Below, one piece after another: positions 1 through 9,065 of a stretch of 64,000 nt of DNA. Made by a program: the position numbers and the translations under genes. Each line of letters opens with the position of its first letter. Position 1 is the stretch's first letter. The stretch comes from Sulfurimonas crateris (GTDB taxonomy: Bacteria; Campylobacterota; Campylobacteria; Campylobacterales; Sulfurimonadaceae), in the NCBI RefSeq assembly GCF_005217605.1, contig NZ_SZPX01000002.1, positions 124,001-188,000 on the forward strand. The letters are read 5' to 3'. A model generated the notes under the pieces. It saw only the letters and a list, made by a program, of their open reading frames with translations, did no database searches and was not told the DNA's origin.

Positions 1-1
1 A

Positions 2-721
2 GGACTTAGCGGCGGTATAGACTCAGCAGTCGTTGCCGTTCTTGCCCAGAGAGTATTCGGTGATAATCTTTTATGCGTAAAAATGCCTTCTCACTACTCT
101 TCACAAAGCTCTTTAGACGATGCCGATGAACTCTGTCGTGATTTTAAACTAAACTCCATAACAGTCTCGATAGAGCCGATGTTAAAGGCGTATGAAGAGT
201 TAAATCTAGATATGGACAATCTAAGACGCGGAAATCTCTCCGCAAGGCTTAGAATGAGCACCCTTTTTGATATCTCTGCAAAGCATAATGCATTGGTCTT
301 AGGAACTAGCAATAAAAGTGAGCTTATGCTTGGATATGGAACGCTGTACGGCGATTTGGCAAGCGCGCTAAATCCTATAGGTGATCTTTATAAGAGCGAG
401 ATATATGAGCTTGCAGAGCATCTGGGCGTAACTAGAAGTATCATACAAAAAGCTCCCTCAGCCGATCTATGGGACGGACAGAGTGATGAAGCCGATCTGG
501 GTTACAGTTACGCTAAGCTTGATGAGGCGCTTAAGTATTACGTTGAAGATAGATTAAGCAAAGAAGAGATTGTCAAAAGAGGGTGTGACGAGAGTATGTT
601 CGATATGATCGTTGGGCGTATCTTTAGAAACCAGTTTAAGAGAAAAATGCCCCTTATTGCCAAGTTGACATCTAGAACAATAAACCATGATTTTAATTAC
701 CCAAGAGATATAACACTATGA
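2..721 (+). CDS. nadE: NAD+ synthetase, 5' end outside window
   Basis: Adenylates nicotinate adenine dinucleotide and amidates it to NAD+, the last step of NAD synthesis in the cytoplasm. The frame is open from base 2. Its first residues contain the PP-loop SGGIDS, the ATP pyrophosphatase signature of this family, so only about 30 N-terminal residues are missing. Further on it has the family segments GTSNKSE and GDLASALNPIGDLYKSE. An internal ATG at 83 would cut off the PP-loop and is not the start. The stop overlaps the upstream ATG of the next gene as ATGA. C. jejuni places nadE next to lpxK, as here apart from one inserted gene. Confidence 0.95.
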   Translation, partial: GLSGGIDSAVVAVLAQRVFGDNLLCVKMPSHYSSQSSLDDADELCRDFKLNSITVSIEPMLKAYEELNLDMDNLRRGNLSARLRMSTLFDISAKHNALVLGTSNKSELMLGYGTLYGDLASALNPIGDLYKSEIYELAEHLGVTRSIIQKAPSADLWDGQSDEADLGYSYAKLDEALKYYVEDRLSKEEIVKRGCDESMFDMIVGRIFRNQFKRKMPLIAKLTSRTINHDFNYPRDITL

Positions 722-732
722 AGGATGAGAGA

Positions 733-1854
733 ATGAAAGTCGCATTTTGTAGATATGAGAGCAGTAGAGAAGCACACTCAAACGTGAGTGATGTTTTGGA
801 CCAAGAGGATATAAGTCAGGTAGAGGAGCTTGAGAGTGAATTTGCTTCATATGTAGGCGTTGATTATGCATTGGCGACCTCACACGGTACCTCGGCTCTG
901 CACCTGGCTATGCTGGCGCTCGATTTAAAAAGAGGCGACAAGATAGTATGTTCCGTAAATGCACACCCTAACGTTCCGGAAGTCGTGCGTCATTTTGATG
1001 CAGAACCTATTTTTATAGATATTGACCCTGAGAGTTATAATATTAATCTTGACAAATTAGAGAAATATCTAGAAGATAACAGCGCGAAAAAATTAAAAGC
1101 CGTTATTGTCACGCATATTGCAGGACAGTGTGTCGATCTGGAGAGACTTTACGCAATGGCAAAGAGATTTGACGTAAAGATAGTAGAGGATGCCTGCGAG
1201 GCTTTAGGAGCTACTTACAAAGGTGAGAGGATCGGCTCAACGGGAGCTGATATTACCTGCTTTAACTTCTCTTCTCATCTAAAAAGAGATATCTGTAACG
1301 GCGGTATGCTTGTTTCAAACTCTTCTGAGATCATAGAGCGCGCAAAACTGCTTCGCTCACACGCTATGAAGAGAGATGAGGACTCTTTAGAGTATATCTA
1401 TGACGTTGTGGACATCGGGTTTGACTACTCTATGAGTCAGCTTAGTGCCGCATATATTAGAGCACAGATAAAAGAGCAGGATAAGAACCTTCAAAGGATT
1501 CAAGAGATAGCTCAGATGTACAATAAGGCTCTTGATGGAGTGGAGCATGTCACTATTCCTAAGCCTAAAAGCGATGACCACCCTTACTCTTTATATATCA
1601 TCAAAGTAGATAAAAACAGGGATTCATTCGCGCTTGAACTTAAAAAGCAGGGCGTTGAGGTCGGACTTCACTACATTCCGCTTCACTTTTTGACATACTA
1701 CAAGAACAAATACTCGCTAAAAGTGAATAATTTTCCCGTAGCACTCACAACTTATCAGCAGGTTATGTCACTTCCTATCTATGCAAGTATGGAAAATAAA
1801 GAGGTGCAGTACGTGATCGAGAAGATAAAAGCGGTAGCATCGACAAGAGTTTAA
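733..1854 (+). CDS. DegT/DnrJ/EryC1/StrS aminotransferase
   Basis: PLP-dependent sugar aminotransferase family protein, usually acting on nucleotide-linked keto-sugars; the substrate is unknown. Family marks are TSHGTSALHLAML near the N-terminus, VEDACEALGATYKG, the probable Schiff-base lysine in SSHLKRD (K184 from this start), and the C-terminal GVEVGLHYIPLH segment. An ATG at 718 overlaps the nadE stop, but 733 is preferred: AAGGATGAG lies just upstream and homologues begin with a similar MKxxF segment. It sits between nadE and lpxK, which suggests surface-sugar chemistry, but no dehydrogenase or acyltransferase partner is adjacent. Confidence 0.85.
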   Translation: MKVAFCRYESSREAHSNVSDVLDQEDISQVEELESEFASYVGVDYALATSHGTSALHLAMLALDLKRGDKIVCSVNAHPNVPEVVRHFDAEPIFIDIDPESYNINLDKLEKYLEDNSAKKLKAVIVTHIAGQCVDLERLYAMAKRFDVKIVEDACEALGATYKGERIGSTGADITCFNFSSHLKRDICNGGMLVSNSSEIIERAKLLRSHAMKRDEDSLEYIYDVVDIGFDYSMSQLSAAYIRAQIKEQDKNLQRIQEIAQMYNKALDGVEHVTIPKPKSDDHPYSLYIIKVDKNRDSFALELKKQGVEVGLHYIPLHFLTYYKNKYSLKVNNFPVALTTYQQVMSLPIYASMENKEVQYVIEKIKAVASTRV

Positions 1855-1864
1855 AAGCAAAAAA

Positions 1865-2788
1865 TTGAAAAAAAAGATAATCTTTTGGGTTGAGGAGTAC
1901 TTCTACAACCCAAACCCCTCTCAAAGAGTTCTCTCTCTTTTACTTCTTCCGCTTAGCTGGGTCTACTGTTTTGTTATGTTCTTGTGCTTTAAAAGCAAAA
2001 AGAGCGAAGATCTTGGCGTAGATGTTATCGGGATCGGAAACCTGAGTGTCGGCGGAAGCGGCAAAACTCCGCTTGTAACAGCTCTTGCATCAAGATATGA
2101 AGATGCGGCAGTTGTGCTCAGAGGCTATGGGAGAGAGAGCAGCGGTCTTGTTGTGGTAAGCAGCGGCGAAGAGATATTATGCGATGTGGCCGTGAGCGGC
2201 GATGAAGCGATGATATATGCGCACAAGATTTCAAAGGCGATCGTAATTGTAAGCGAAGATAGAAAAAAGGGGATACTAAAGGCCAAAGAAATGGGTGCTA
2301 GAGTAGTCTTTTTAGATGATGCCTACTCAAAACATGAGATAAAAAAACTTGATATAGTAATAGATGTAGAGAGCAAAAATTTATCTTGTCTGCCATCTGG
2401 TCCATTTAGAGAGAGACTCTGGAGTAAAAAAGAGGCTCTTGTCGTAAAAGAGGGAGTAGATTTTAAAAGAGTGGTTGAACTTAAAAATAAAAGTGATAAA
2501 ATGTCGCTTTTAACTGCCATAGCGAGACCTGAGCGACTTGATAGTTATCTGCCTGATGTTATCAGCAAAAACTACTTTGAAGATCATCACGCATTTACAA
2601 AAAGTGAGGTTTTTGATATTCTTCAAAGAGACAAAGCAGACTCTATTTTGGTGACATACAAAGATTTCGTAAAACTGGAGCAGTTCGGTTTAAAGCTTTC
2701 ACTGCTGGATATGTATCTGGAAGTCGATGAAAATATTTTTAAAAAAGTAGATGATTATAGGAAATTTGGTAATGCAAAAAAAGATTGA
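1865..2788 (+). CDS. lpxK: Tetraacyldisaccharide 4'-kinase
   Basis: Phosphorylates the 4' position of the tetraacyl disaccharide-1-phosphate lipid A precursor at the inner face of the inner membrane. A Walker A motif lies at residues 58-68 (GNLSVGGSGKT), followed by the family segment VVLRGYGRES and VFLDDAYSKH. The N-terminal hydrophobic stretch (about residues 23-42) is the single membrane anchor typical of LpxK. Length 307 is slightly short but normal for Campylobacterota. The start is TTG, ten bases after the previous stop. The 3' end overlaps argB by 17 bases, which suggests translational coupling. Confidence 0.95.
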   Translation: MKKKIIFWVEEYFYNPNPSQRVLSLLLLPLSWVYCFVMFLCFKSKKSEDLGVDVIGIGNLSVGGSGKTPLVTALASRYEDAAVVLRGYGRESSGLVVVSSGEEILCDVAVSGDEAMIYAHKISKAIVIVSEDRKKGILKAKEMGARVVFLDDAYSKHEIKKLDIVIDVESKNLSCLPSGPFRERLWSKKEALVVKEGVDFKRVVELKNKSDKMSLLTAIARPERLDSYLPDVISKNYFEDHHAFTKSEVFDILQRDKADSILVTYKDFVKLEQFGLKLSLLDMYLEVDENIFKKVDDYRKFGNAKKD

Positions 2789-3623
2789 AACAGTTCAGAC
2801 GCTTCTTGAAGCCCTGCCGTTTATAAAAGAGTTCAATAAAGAGATAGTGGTCATTAAATACGGCGGTTCAGCACAGGAGTCCTCGCAGCTTAAAGAGAGA
2901 TTCGCGCAAGATGTTCTACTTATGTATCTAGTAGGTATTAAGCCTGTTATCGTTCATGGCGGCGGCAGACAGATAAATGAGATGTTGGATGCGCTTAGTA
3001 TCATTCCTAAATTTATAGACGGGCAGCGGGTAACTTCAAAAGAGGTAATGCGCATTGTCGAGATGGTTCTAAGCGGAGAGATAAACAAAGAGATAGTTTC
3101 ACTTCTAAACTCTCATGGCGCAAAAGCGATCGGAATCAGCGGAAAAGATGCGAAGTTTATAAGCGCTCGCGCAAAAGATTTCGCTAAATGGGGACTCACT
3201 GGAAATATAACAAACGTAGATGCCGATGTCATCACAAATCTCATTGCAGAAAAGTTTATCCCCGTGATTGCTCCAATAGCAGACGGCGGAGAGATGGGAC
3301 ACCCAGGTTTTAATATTAACGCGGATTTATGTGCATCCTATGTTGCCAAAGCCATAGGTGCGAATAAAATCATATTTTTAACCGATACCGCAGGAGTGCT
3401 GAACAAAGACAAAAAGCTTTTAAGTACTCTAAACAAAGACGAAGTAGAGGCATTGAAGGCAGATGGAACAATCCATGGCGGCATGGTTCCAAAAGTGGAT
3501 GCATGTCTTGAAGCAGTGGAGGGCGGTGTGCATAAAGCTCACATCATTGATGGAAGAATAGAGCACTCTCTTCTTTTGGAACTTTTTACATCTGCAGGTG
3601 TGGGAACGCAGATAGTTCTCTAG
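2772..3623 (+). CDS. argB: Acetylglutamate kinase
   Basis: Phosphorylates N-acetylglutamate in the second step of arginine synthesis. The amino-acid kinase fold is shown by VVIKYGGSAQ near the N-terminus, VIVHGGGRQIN, and the C-terminal LTDTAGVL and GGMVPKVDACL segments. The ATG at 2772 is chosen over one at 2751, because AGGAAA lies 10 bases upstream and the protein then begins MQKKIETVQTLLEALPF as in homologues. It overlaps the end of lpxK. The stop shares the palindrome CTAG (3620-3623) with the stop of the convergent gene. The other arginine gene in the window, argH, lies about 10 kb downstream. Confidence 0.96.
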   Translation: MQKKIETVQTLLEALPFIKEFNKEIVVIKYGGSAQESSQLKERFAQDVLLMYLVGIKPVIVHGGGRQINEMLDALSIIPKFIDGQRVTSKEVMRIVEMVLSGEINKEIVSLLNSHGAKAIGISGKDAKFISARAKDFAKWGLTGNITNVDADVITNLIAEKFIPVIAPIADGGEMGHPGFNINADLCASYVAKAIGANKIIFLTDTAGVLNKDKKLLSTLNKDEVEALKADGTIHGGMVPKVDACLEAVEGGVHKAHIIDGRIEHSLLLELFTSAGVGTQIVL

Positions 3624-4762
3624 TCTTTTCTAGCCGCTTTATAGAAGAGTTTCTCGGTAGAGACCTCTTTTGGTATCGGCTCATTATATAAAATATTTTG
3701 AGCTAATATTTTTGCCAGATAAGGACCGTAAACAAACCCTCTTGAACCCAATGCATTTATAACATACATATTTGGATAGTATTCTAACATCTCAGGCGGG
3801 ATCTTTGTTCCGTTTTTGATGGAAGGGTATTTTTTAAGGCTGCTCTCATAATTGACAACTTTGCCGATTAGAGGAAAGTAGCTTTTAATAGTAGCTCTGG
3901 CACCCTTATATATTTTTACAACCTCTAGATCTTCGAGTTTTATAAGTTCCTCTGCCTGCTTTAAAAGAGTTGCTGTCTGCATCTCGTCACTCTCTAGATA
4001 ATAAGCGCACTTGTCACATGTTGTCAGACACTCTATCTTCTCATCATCATGCCTCTGTTGCGTTGCTCCGATTGAGAGGGTGCCGTCATGTTTGTTTGTT
4101 GAGACGGATATGGATTTATGGATATTAAAAGGAACTTTCGTTGTTGTCTTGACATCTACTCTAAGCCCGAAAATAGGCGATATTTTCATATATGGGATCT
4201 CTACTAATGAGCTGCCGACTCCTTGAGCCAAGATGATGTTTTTAGCTTTTATCTCATCTATGGTGTAGATGCCATCTTTGAAATGAAGCTCCTTGACATC
4301 TCTTTTGTAAAAATCAGACTCTTTTGTAAGTTCACGGCAGATCTGAACAGGCTCTACAACTGCCGCATTCTCATAAAAGTAACCATCAATCTCCATAAAG
4401 TTTTTTGAAATATAGTGGAGTTTTTCACTGCTTAAGTATTCACACCTTATACTGTTTTTTGATAATTTCTCTTCATCAAAATTAGTGTCCGCAACCCTAA
4501 GAACTCCTTTTTTATCAACTGCACTAGGCAGCAGTTTTTCATAAAAATCCAAAGAGTAATCAAGTGCCGCGTTTACCAAAGAGTTATAGGGGTTTTTCTT
4601 ACCCGGCAGGGGTGAGAGAAATGCTCCTGCAGCCCCGCTCGCTCCTCCCGCAATCCCCTCCCTATCTATGAGCGCGATGCTTTTGTTCTCTTTTTGTAAA
4701 AAATAGGCCATGCTGCATCCCGCACTTCCGGCTCCGATTATTAAGAAGTCATATATTTTCAT
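3620..4762 (-). CDS. FAD-dependent oxidoreductase, stand-alone MnmC oxidase-like
   Basis: DAO-superfamily flavoprotein. An N-terminal Rossmann dinucleotide motif (IIGAGSAG) is followed by GGASGAAGAFLSPL, and near the C-terminus by NALGSRGF and EPIPKEVS. These match the C-terminal oxidase domain of bifunctional MnmC, which converts cmnm5 to nm5 on the wobble uridine of tRNA. The N-terminal methyltransferase half of MnmC is absent. The start at 4762 places the Rossmann strand at the N-terminus; in-frame ATG 4777 and TTG 4786 are possible but would add a polar extension. A CxxC (TCDKCAYY) lies mid-protein. The tRNA role is inferred from similarity. Confidence 0.7.
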   Translation of the reverse strand: MKIYDFLIIGAGSAGCSMAYFLQKENKSIALIDREGIAGGASGAAGAFLSPLPGKKNPYNSLVNAALDYSLDFYEKLLPSAVDKKGVLRVADTNFDEEKLSKNSIRCEYLSSEKLHYISKNFMEIDGYFYENAAVVEPVQICRELTKESDFYKRDVKELHFKDGIYTIDEIKAKNIILAQGVGSSLVEIPYMKISPIFGLRVDVKTTTKVPFNIHKSISVSTNKHDGTLSIGATQQRHDDEKIECLTTCDKCAYYLESDEMQTATLLKQAEELIKLEDLEVVKIYKGARATIKSYFPLIGKVVNYESSLKKYPSIKNGTKIPPEMLEYYPNMYVINALGSRGFVYGPYLAKILAQNILYNEPIPKEVSTEKLFYKAARKD

Positions 4763-4808
4763 TTTAGAATTATACATAATATTCAAGTTTATATTGTTTT
4801 TGTGATGT

Positions 4809-4814
4809 TATAAT
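4809..4814 (+). promoter_or_regulatory. Putative sigma70 -10 box of the hemA-proS-hemC operon
   Basis: A perfect TATAAT lies 28 bases upstream of the ATG at 4843, in the divergent gap between the flavoprotein gene and the operon, and AGGAT precedes the ATG. No clear -35 hexamer is visible, which is usual for Campylobacterota vegetative promoters. Confidence 0.55.
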
Positions 4815-4842
4815 CGCGGAAATAAAATTAGGATGTAAAACA

Positions 4843-5145
4843 ATGTATGGACTTTTTGAAGATGAAGATGATCTATTAACAGGCTCACCAAAGAGCAAGT
4901 TGATGGATATCATTTTTCATGCTAATAATGATGTAGTAAGATACGAGTTAGAGAACTTTATCGACAGAGCGGCTGCAATGGAGATGATGATAAGAGAGAA
5001 GTGCGGCGATAAATTCAGCGATGACGGTGATGAGATAGAAAAAGAGATACGCTCTTTCATTCTCTCTAGAAGAGACGAAGTTGATGATTTTGCAAAAAAC
5101 TTATATATTGAGATGATGGGTTCAATTTTATCAAAGAGTGAATAG
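4843..5145 (+). CDS. Conserved hypothetical protein (Cj0539-like position)
   Basis: A 100-residue acidic, predicted helical cytoplasmic protein without signal peptide or membrane segment. I recognise no domain. It has an AGGAT ribosome-binding site and opens a tightly packed operon; the next gene begins directly after its stop codon. A small hypothetical gene holds this same first position in the C. jejuni cluster, just before the exported protein and prenyl synthase, so the gene is probably real and conserved. Its function is unknown. Confidence 0.75.
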   Translation: MYGLFEDEDDLLTGSPKSKLMDIIFHANNDVVRYELENFIDRAAAMEMMIREKCGDKFSDDGDEIEKEIRSFILSRRDEVDDFAKNLYIEMMGSILSKSE

Positions 5146-5562
5146 TTGAAAACAGTTTTACGACTATTTACTCTCTTGCTCTTTAGTTTTAGTTTCATTT
5201 TTGCAAATAATTTTGCACAAAGCAGAGAAATGTCACTCAAAAAAGATGAGCAAAAGAAAATTCTTGTAAAATATGACAACAAAGAGAAAATATTTAAATT
5301 TAGATGGACACTCTATAAAAACGGTGGATTGGTAGTTTTTAGAGAATATGACAGAATTGTTGCTCAAAATGTACTCTATTTAAGACATAAAAACCGAAGT
5401 TTCAGAGTTGAGTTAAAGACGAGAGGCGCAGATTTTTACAATACGCCCTATATGTTGGTTAAATTTAAAGAGTTTGACCAAAAATCAAATAAGGCACTAT
5501 TTGAAATCTTTTTATCGGATGATAAAGGGCAGATAGTACTTGAAGATCTAAATAACGGCTAA
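5146..5562 (+). CDS. Conserved exported protein, unknown function (Cj0540-like position)
   Basis: A 138-residue protein with an N-terminal signal peptide (hydrophobic core LFTLLLFSFSFIFA, likely cleaved near residue 20), followed by a basic, probably beta-rich periplasmic domain. Translation starts at TTG immediately after the stop of the preceding gene, so the two are probably coupled. No catalytic motif or cysteine is seen. Its place before the polyprenyl synthase matches the C. jejuni order. Confidence 0.75.
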   Translation: MKTVLRLFTLLLFSFSFIFANNFAQSREMSLKKDEQKKILVKYDNKEKIFKFRWTLYKNGGLVVFREYDRIVAQNVLYLRHKNRSFRVELKTRGADFYNTPYMLVKFKEFDQKSNKALFEIFLSDDKGQIVLEDLNNG

Positions 5563-5571
5563 AGAGGGACG

Positions 5572-6459
5572 ATGCAGAGAGTTGAGAGTGAAATAGCAAG
5601 ATTAATTGGGGAGATAGAGTATGATGAAGTTACACGCCTTTTCAGTACGCTCTCAGGCGGTAAGAGACTTAGAGCAAAGCTAATTTTAAAGATCGCACCC
5701 TCAAGCGAGAGAGCCCCTCTTTTAGCAGCTATCGTAGAACTTATTCACGCTGCGAGCTTGCTTCATGATGATGTAATAGATGAAGCAATACTAAGACGCG
5801 GCGTAGCTTCCGTCAATGCGACTGAGGGAAGTAAAAACGCTGTTATGCTTGGAGATATTTTATACTCAAAAGCTTTTAGTGAACTTGTCTCGTTTGATAG
5901 GGGTATTGCCAAGATGATCGCCTCAAGCGTTACTGCTTTAAGCAAGGGCGAGATGATGGATGTAAAAATGGCGCAGAGTTTTAACGACGATGAAGAGAGA
6001 TATCTTGAGATGCTATATCTAAAAACTGCCACTCTAATTGAAGCGGCAGCCCACGGGGCTGCAACCTTAGCGGGCAAAGATCCACTTTCCCACGCCCTCT
6101 ACGGAAGAAACCTCGGTCTCTCTTTTCAGATAATAGACGATATACTAGACATCACAAGTGACGCGGCAACTCTTGGAAAGCCCGCAATGAACGATTTTGT
6201 AGAAGGTAAATGCACGCTGCCGTATATTTATCTTTACAGAGTCCTAAGCGGTGATGAAAAAGAGAGGCTAAAGAGCCTTCACGCAAAAGTTTTGAGTGAA
6301 GATGAAAGCGCATGGATCAGAGATAAGATGCAAGAGTACAAGAGTGTTGAGAGATCTTTTGAGTTGGCGCAAAAATTATCAGATGAGGCGATGAATGCAA
6401 TGAAAAATGACGAACAGCTCATAAATATTTTACAGACCATGATAAAAAGAAGTTACTGA
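5572..6459 (+). CDS. Polyprenyl diphosphate synthase
   Basis: Trans-prenyltransferase that condenses isopentenyl diphosphate onto allylic diphosphates. Both aspartate-rich motifs are present: LLHDDVIDEA (first) and FQIIDDILDITSD (second), plus GGKRLRAKL for diphosphate binding. Length 295 fits the medium- to long-chain class, and the neighbouring ubiD-family gene suggests it makes the menaquinone side chain, though chain length cannot be read from sequence alone. The stop overlaps the hemA start by one base (TGATG). Confidence 0.92.
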   Translation: MQRVESEIARLIGEIEYDEVTRLFSTLSGGKRLRAKLILKIAPSSERAPLLAAIVELIHAASLLHDDVIDEAILRRGVASVNATEGSKNAVMLGDILYSKAFSELVSFDRGIAKMIASSVTALSKGEMMDVKMAQSFNDDEERYLEMLYLKTATLIEAAAHGAATLAGKDPLSHALYGRNLGLSFQIIDDILDITSDAATLGKPAMNDFVEGKCTLPYIYLYRVLSGDEKERLKSLHAKVLSEDESAWIRDKMQEYKSVERSFELAQKLSDEAMNAMKNDEQLINILQTMIKRSY

Positions 6460-7757
6460 TGCACTATTTAAATATAAGTTTTTCACATAAAAATTCAACT
6501 ATGGAAGTAAGGGAGAAGCTCTCTTATAAAGATGAGCAATCCAAGATGGGGTGTTTGACTAAGTTAAACTCTAGCCCTGCAATAAACGAGTCTATCCTGA
6601 TCTCTACTTGTAACCGCATGGAGGTGTTCTGCAGCTGTAGCGATGTGGCAGAGGCAACTCAGCATATTTTTAACATGTTAACGGCAAGGTCAGGAATTTC
6701 AATAGATGAACTTGAGGGAAGAGCTAGCATATTTGATGACAGCAGTGCTATTCATCATGTATTTTCGGTAGCTTCTTCACTTGATTCGATGGTCGTAGGC
6801 GAGACGCAGATCGCAGGACAGCTAAAAGATGCATTTAGATTCTCATACGACAAGGGTTTCTGCGGTCAAAAACTTGCTCGCGCAATGCACCACGCTTTTA
6901 AGTGTGCGGCAAAAGTCAGAAATGCGACCGATATCTCTTCAAAACCTGTCTCGATCGCAAGTGTTGCGGTTTCAAAGCTAAAGTCTGTATTAGAGAGCGT
7001 CGAGGGTAAAAAAGCATTGGTTATCGGTGTCGGAGAGATGTCTGAGATCACCGCTAAACATCTAGTGTCTAGTGGGGCTGATGTGTATATTATGAACAGA
7101 ACCTCAAGCAAAGCTAAAAAATTGGCAGAGGAGTGCGGCGTTAAAACTTTGGATATGTGCGAATTGCCAAAAGCGGTAAATGATTTTGAGATTCTTTTTA
7201 CGGCGACTTCTGCAACTGAACCTATAATAACAGATGAGATCATCCAGTCTTGCGACTTTGACAGATTTTGGTTTGATATGGCGCTTCCGCGTGATATTAA
7301 CTACCACAAAGGCGAGCGAATCAATCTCTATGTAATAGATGATCTAAAAAATATCGTAGATGAGAATATGACGCTTCGTGAAGATAGTGCTAGAAAAGCT
7401 CACGGTATCGTGGGAAGAAGCACGGTAGAGTTCTTTGAGTGGCTAAATACTTTAAACATAGAGCCAATGATCAAAGAGATATATCAAAAGGCTTTTGAAG
7501 CTGCAAGAGTAGAGACACAAAGAGTCATTAATAAAGGCTTTATTCCAAGAGAGTATGAAGAACAGATCGCCAAGATGAGCGAGCAGGTAATGAAGAGATT
7601 CCTTCATGAGATGACCTCTAAAATGCGTAGTGTTTCAGAAGAGTCAAAAGCGGATATGGTGACAAGTGCACTACAGTTTTTGATACAAAAAGATAAAAGC
7701 GACATGCCTGATAAATACAAGTGCGAGCATGCCTTAAACATTATAGAAGGACAATAA
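6459..7757 (+). CDS. hemA: Glutamyl-tRNA reductase
   Basis: Reduces glutamyl-tRNA to glutamate-1-semialdehyde with NADPH, the committed step of C5-pathway tetrapyrrole synthesis. The catalytic cysteine is C51 in the STCNRMEVF motif. VVGETQIAGQ and the NADPH-binding segment ALVIGVGEMSE follow, with a C-terminal helical dimerisation domain. Length 432 is normal. hemC lies four genes downstream in the same operon, so heme synthesis, needed for the cytochromes in this window, is partly grouped here. Confidence 0.97.
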   Translation: MHYLNISFSHKNSTMEVREKLSYKDEQSKMGCLTKLNSSPAINESILISTCNRMEVFCSCSDVAEATQHIFNMLTARSGISIDELEGRASIFDDSSAIHHVFSVASSLDSMVVGETQIAGQLKDAFRFSYDKGFCGQKLARAMHHAFKCAAKVRNATDISSKPVSIASVAVSKLKSVLESVEGKKALVIGVGEMSEITAKHLVSSGADVYIMNRTSSKAKKLAEECGVKTLDMCELPKAVNDFEILFTATSATEPIITDEIIQSCDFDRFWFDMALPRDINYHKGERINLYVIDDLKNIVDENMTLREDSARKAHGIVGRSTVEFFEWLNTLNIEPMIKEIYQKAFEAARVETQRVINKGFIPREYEEQIAKMSEQVMKRFLHEMTSKMRSVSEESKADMVTSALQFLIQKDKSDMPDKYKCEHALNIIEGQ

Positions 7758-9065
7758 TTGAGAAGAAGCAGAGCGTTTGTTCCAACAACAAAAGAGGCGC
7801 CATCCGATGCAACACTGCCAAGCCATAAATTTTTAATTAGAGGCGGTTTTATAAACAGCCAAGGTGCCGGACTTTATAACTTTATGCCTCTTGGCAAGAT
7901 CGTGTTAGAAAAAATAAGAGCTATTGTAAAAGAGGAGCTTGATCGCTCTGGGTGCCAAGAGGTACAGCTTAGTTTTGTTACACCTATCGGTTTGTGGGAG
8001 AGAAGCGGCAGATCCGAGGCTATGGGAAAAGAGATGCTTCGCATAAAGGACAGACACGAAAACGAGTTTGTGCTTAGCCCCACAAATGAAGAGGCTATGG
8101 TTGAGATGGTAAAAAACAGAGTCACCAGCTACAAAGACCTGCCGCTTAATCTATACCAGATCAATACAAAATTTCGCGATGAGGCAAGACCTAGATATGG
8201 ACTTATGCGCGGTCGCGAGTTTTTGATGAAAGACGGATACTCTTTTCACTCCTCTGTGGAGGATATGATAAGAGAGTTTGATCTTATGGAAGAGACATAT
8301 AAAAAGATATTTACAAGACTCGGGCTTGATTTTAGAGTAGTTGCGGCTGACAGCGGTGCTATCGGCGGAGAGGGGAGTAAAGAGTTTCATGTCTTGGCAA
8401 ACAGCGGCGAAGATACTCTTGTAGTCTGCGAGGCTTGTGATTACGGCGCAAATATAGAGACCATCTATGAGAGCGAAGAGGAGATCGATGCACTAAAGAT
8501 AAAATCTTACGAGGAGCTTCAAGAGCTAACTATTGAGAAGCGCTGCTCTTGCGGATCTGAGCTTCATTTTAAAAAAGGTATTGAAGTCGGGCACATCTTT
8601 CAGCTCGGAACTAAGTACTCTGCAGCGCTTGAAGCGCATTTCAACGATGAAAACGGAAGATCGAAGCCTTTTGAGATGGCTACGTTCGGCATAGGCGTGA
8701 GCAGACTTGTAGCGGCTGTGATTGAGCAGAATCATGATGAGAGTGGATGTATTTGGACAAAAGCGACCGCTCCATATGTGGTCAATATTATGATCTCAAA
8801 TATTAAAGATGACGCTCAGGTAAATCTCGGCGAAGAGCTTTATACAAAACTTCAAGAATCAAATGTAGATGTTATGCTTGATGATTCTAAAGAGAGATTC
8901 GGTTTTAAGATGAAAGATGCGGAGCTTATAGGCTTCCCTTACACGGTTGTCATAGGTAAAGAGCTTGAAAACGGTCTAGTTCAGGTATTTGAGAGAAAAA
9001 CAAAAGAGAGTATCTCCGTAAAAGCTGATGAGATCTTTGAAAAAATAACGGAACTTCTTAAGTAA
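7758..9065 (+). CDS. proS: Prolyl-tRNA synthetase lacking the INS editing domain
   Basis: Class II synthetase that charges tRNA-Pro. Motif 2 ([21 protein letters not shown]) and motif 3 ([19 protein letters not shown]) are intact, and a C-terminal anticodon-binding domain follows. The protein is 435 residues, whereas the E. coli and C. jejuni enzymes are about 570. The difference falls between GANIE and [17 protein letters not shown], where the INS domain that hydrolyses Ala-tRNA-Pro normally sits; only about 34 residues remain, holding two cysteine pairs (CEAC and CSC). INS-less enzymes are known in Alphaproteobacteria. TTG start immediately after the hemA stop. Confidence 0.95.
   Translation: MRRSRAFVPTTKEAPSDATLPSHKFLIRGGFINSQGAGLYNFMPLGKIVLEKIRAIVKEELDRSGCQEVQLSFVTPIGLWERSGRSEAMGKEMLRIKDRHENEFVLSPTNEEAMVEMVKNRVTSYKDLPLNLYQINTKFRDEARPRYGLMRGREFLMKDGYSFHSSVEDMIREFDLMEETYKKIFTRLGLDFRVVAADSGAIGGEGSKEFHVLANSGEDTLVVCEACDYGANIETIYESEEEIDALKIKSYEELQELTIEKRCSCGSELHFKKGIEVGHIFQLGTKYSAALEAHFNDENGRSKPFEMATFGIGVSRLVAAVIEQNHDESGCIWTKATAPYVVNIMISNIKDDAQVNLGEELYTKLQESNVDVMLDDSKERFGFKMKDAELIGFPYTVVIGKELENGLVQVFERKTKESISVKADEIFEKITELLK

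Noticed and set aside
4917-5282. 121-codon minus-strand frame antisense to the first two genes of the hem operon
   Set aside because: Serine-rich, low-complexity translation, typical of a shadow of acidic helical coding sequence; no start signal.
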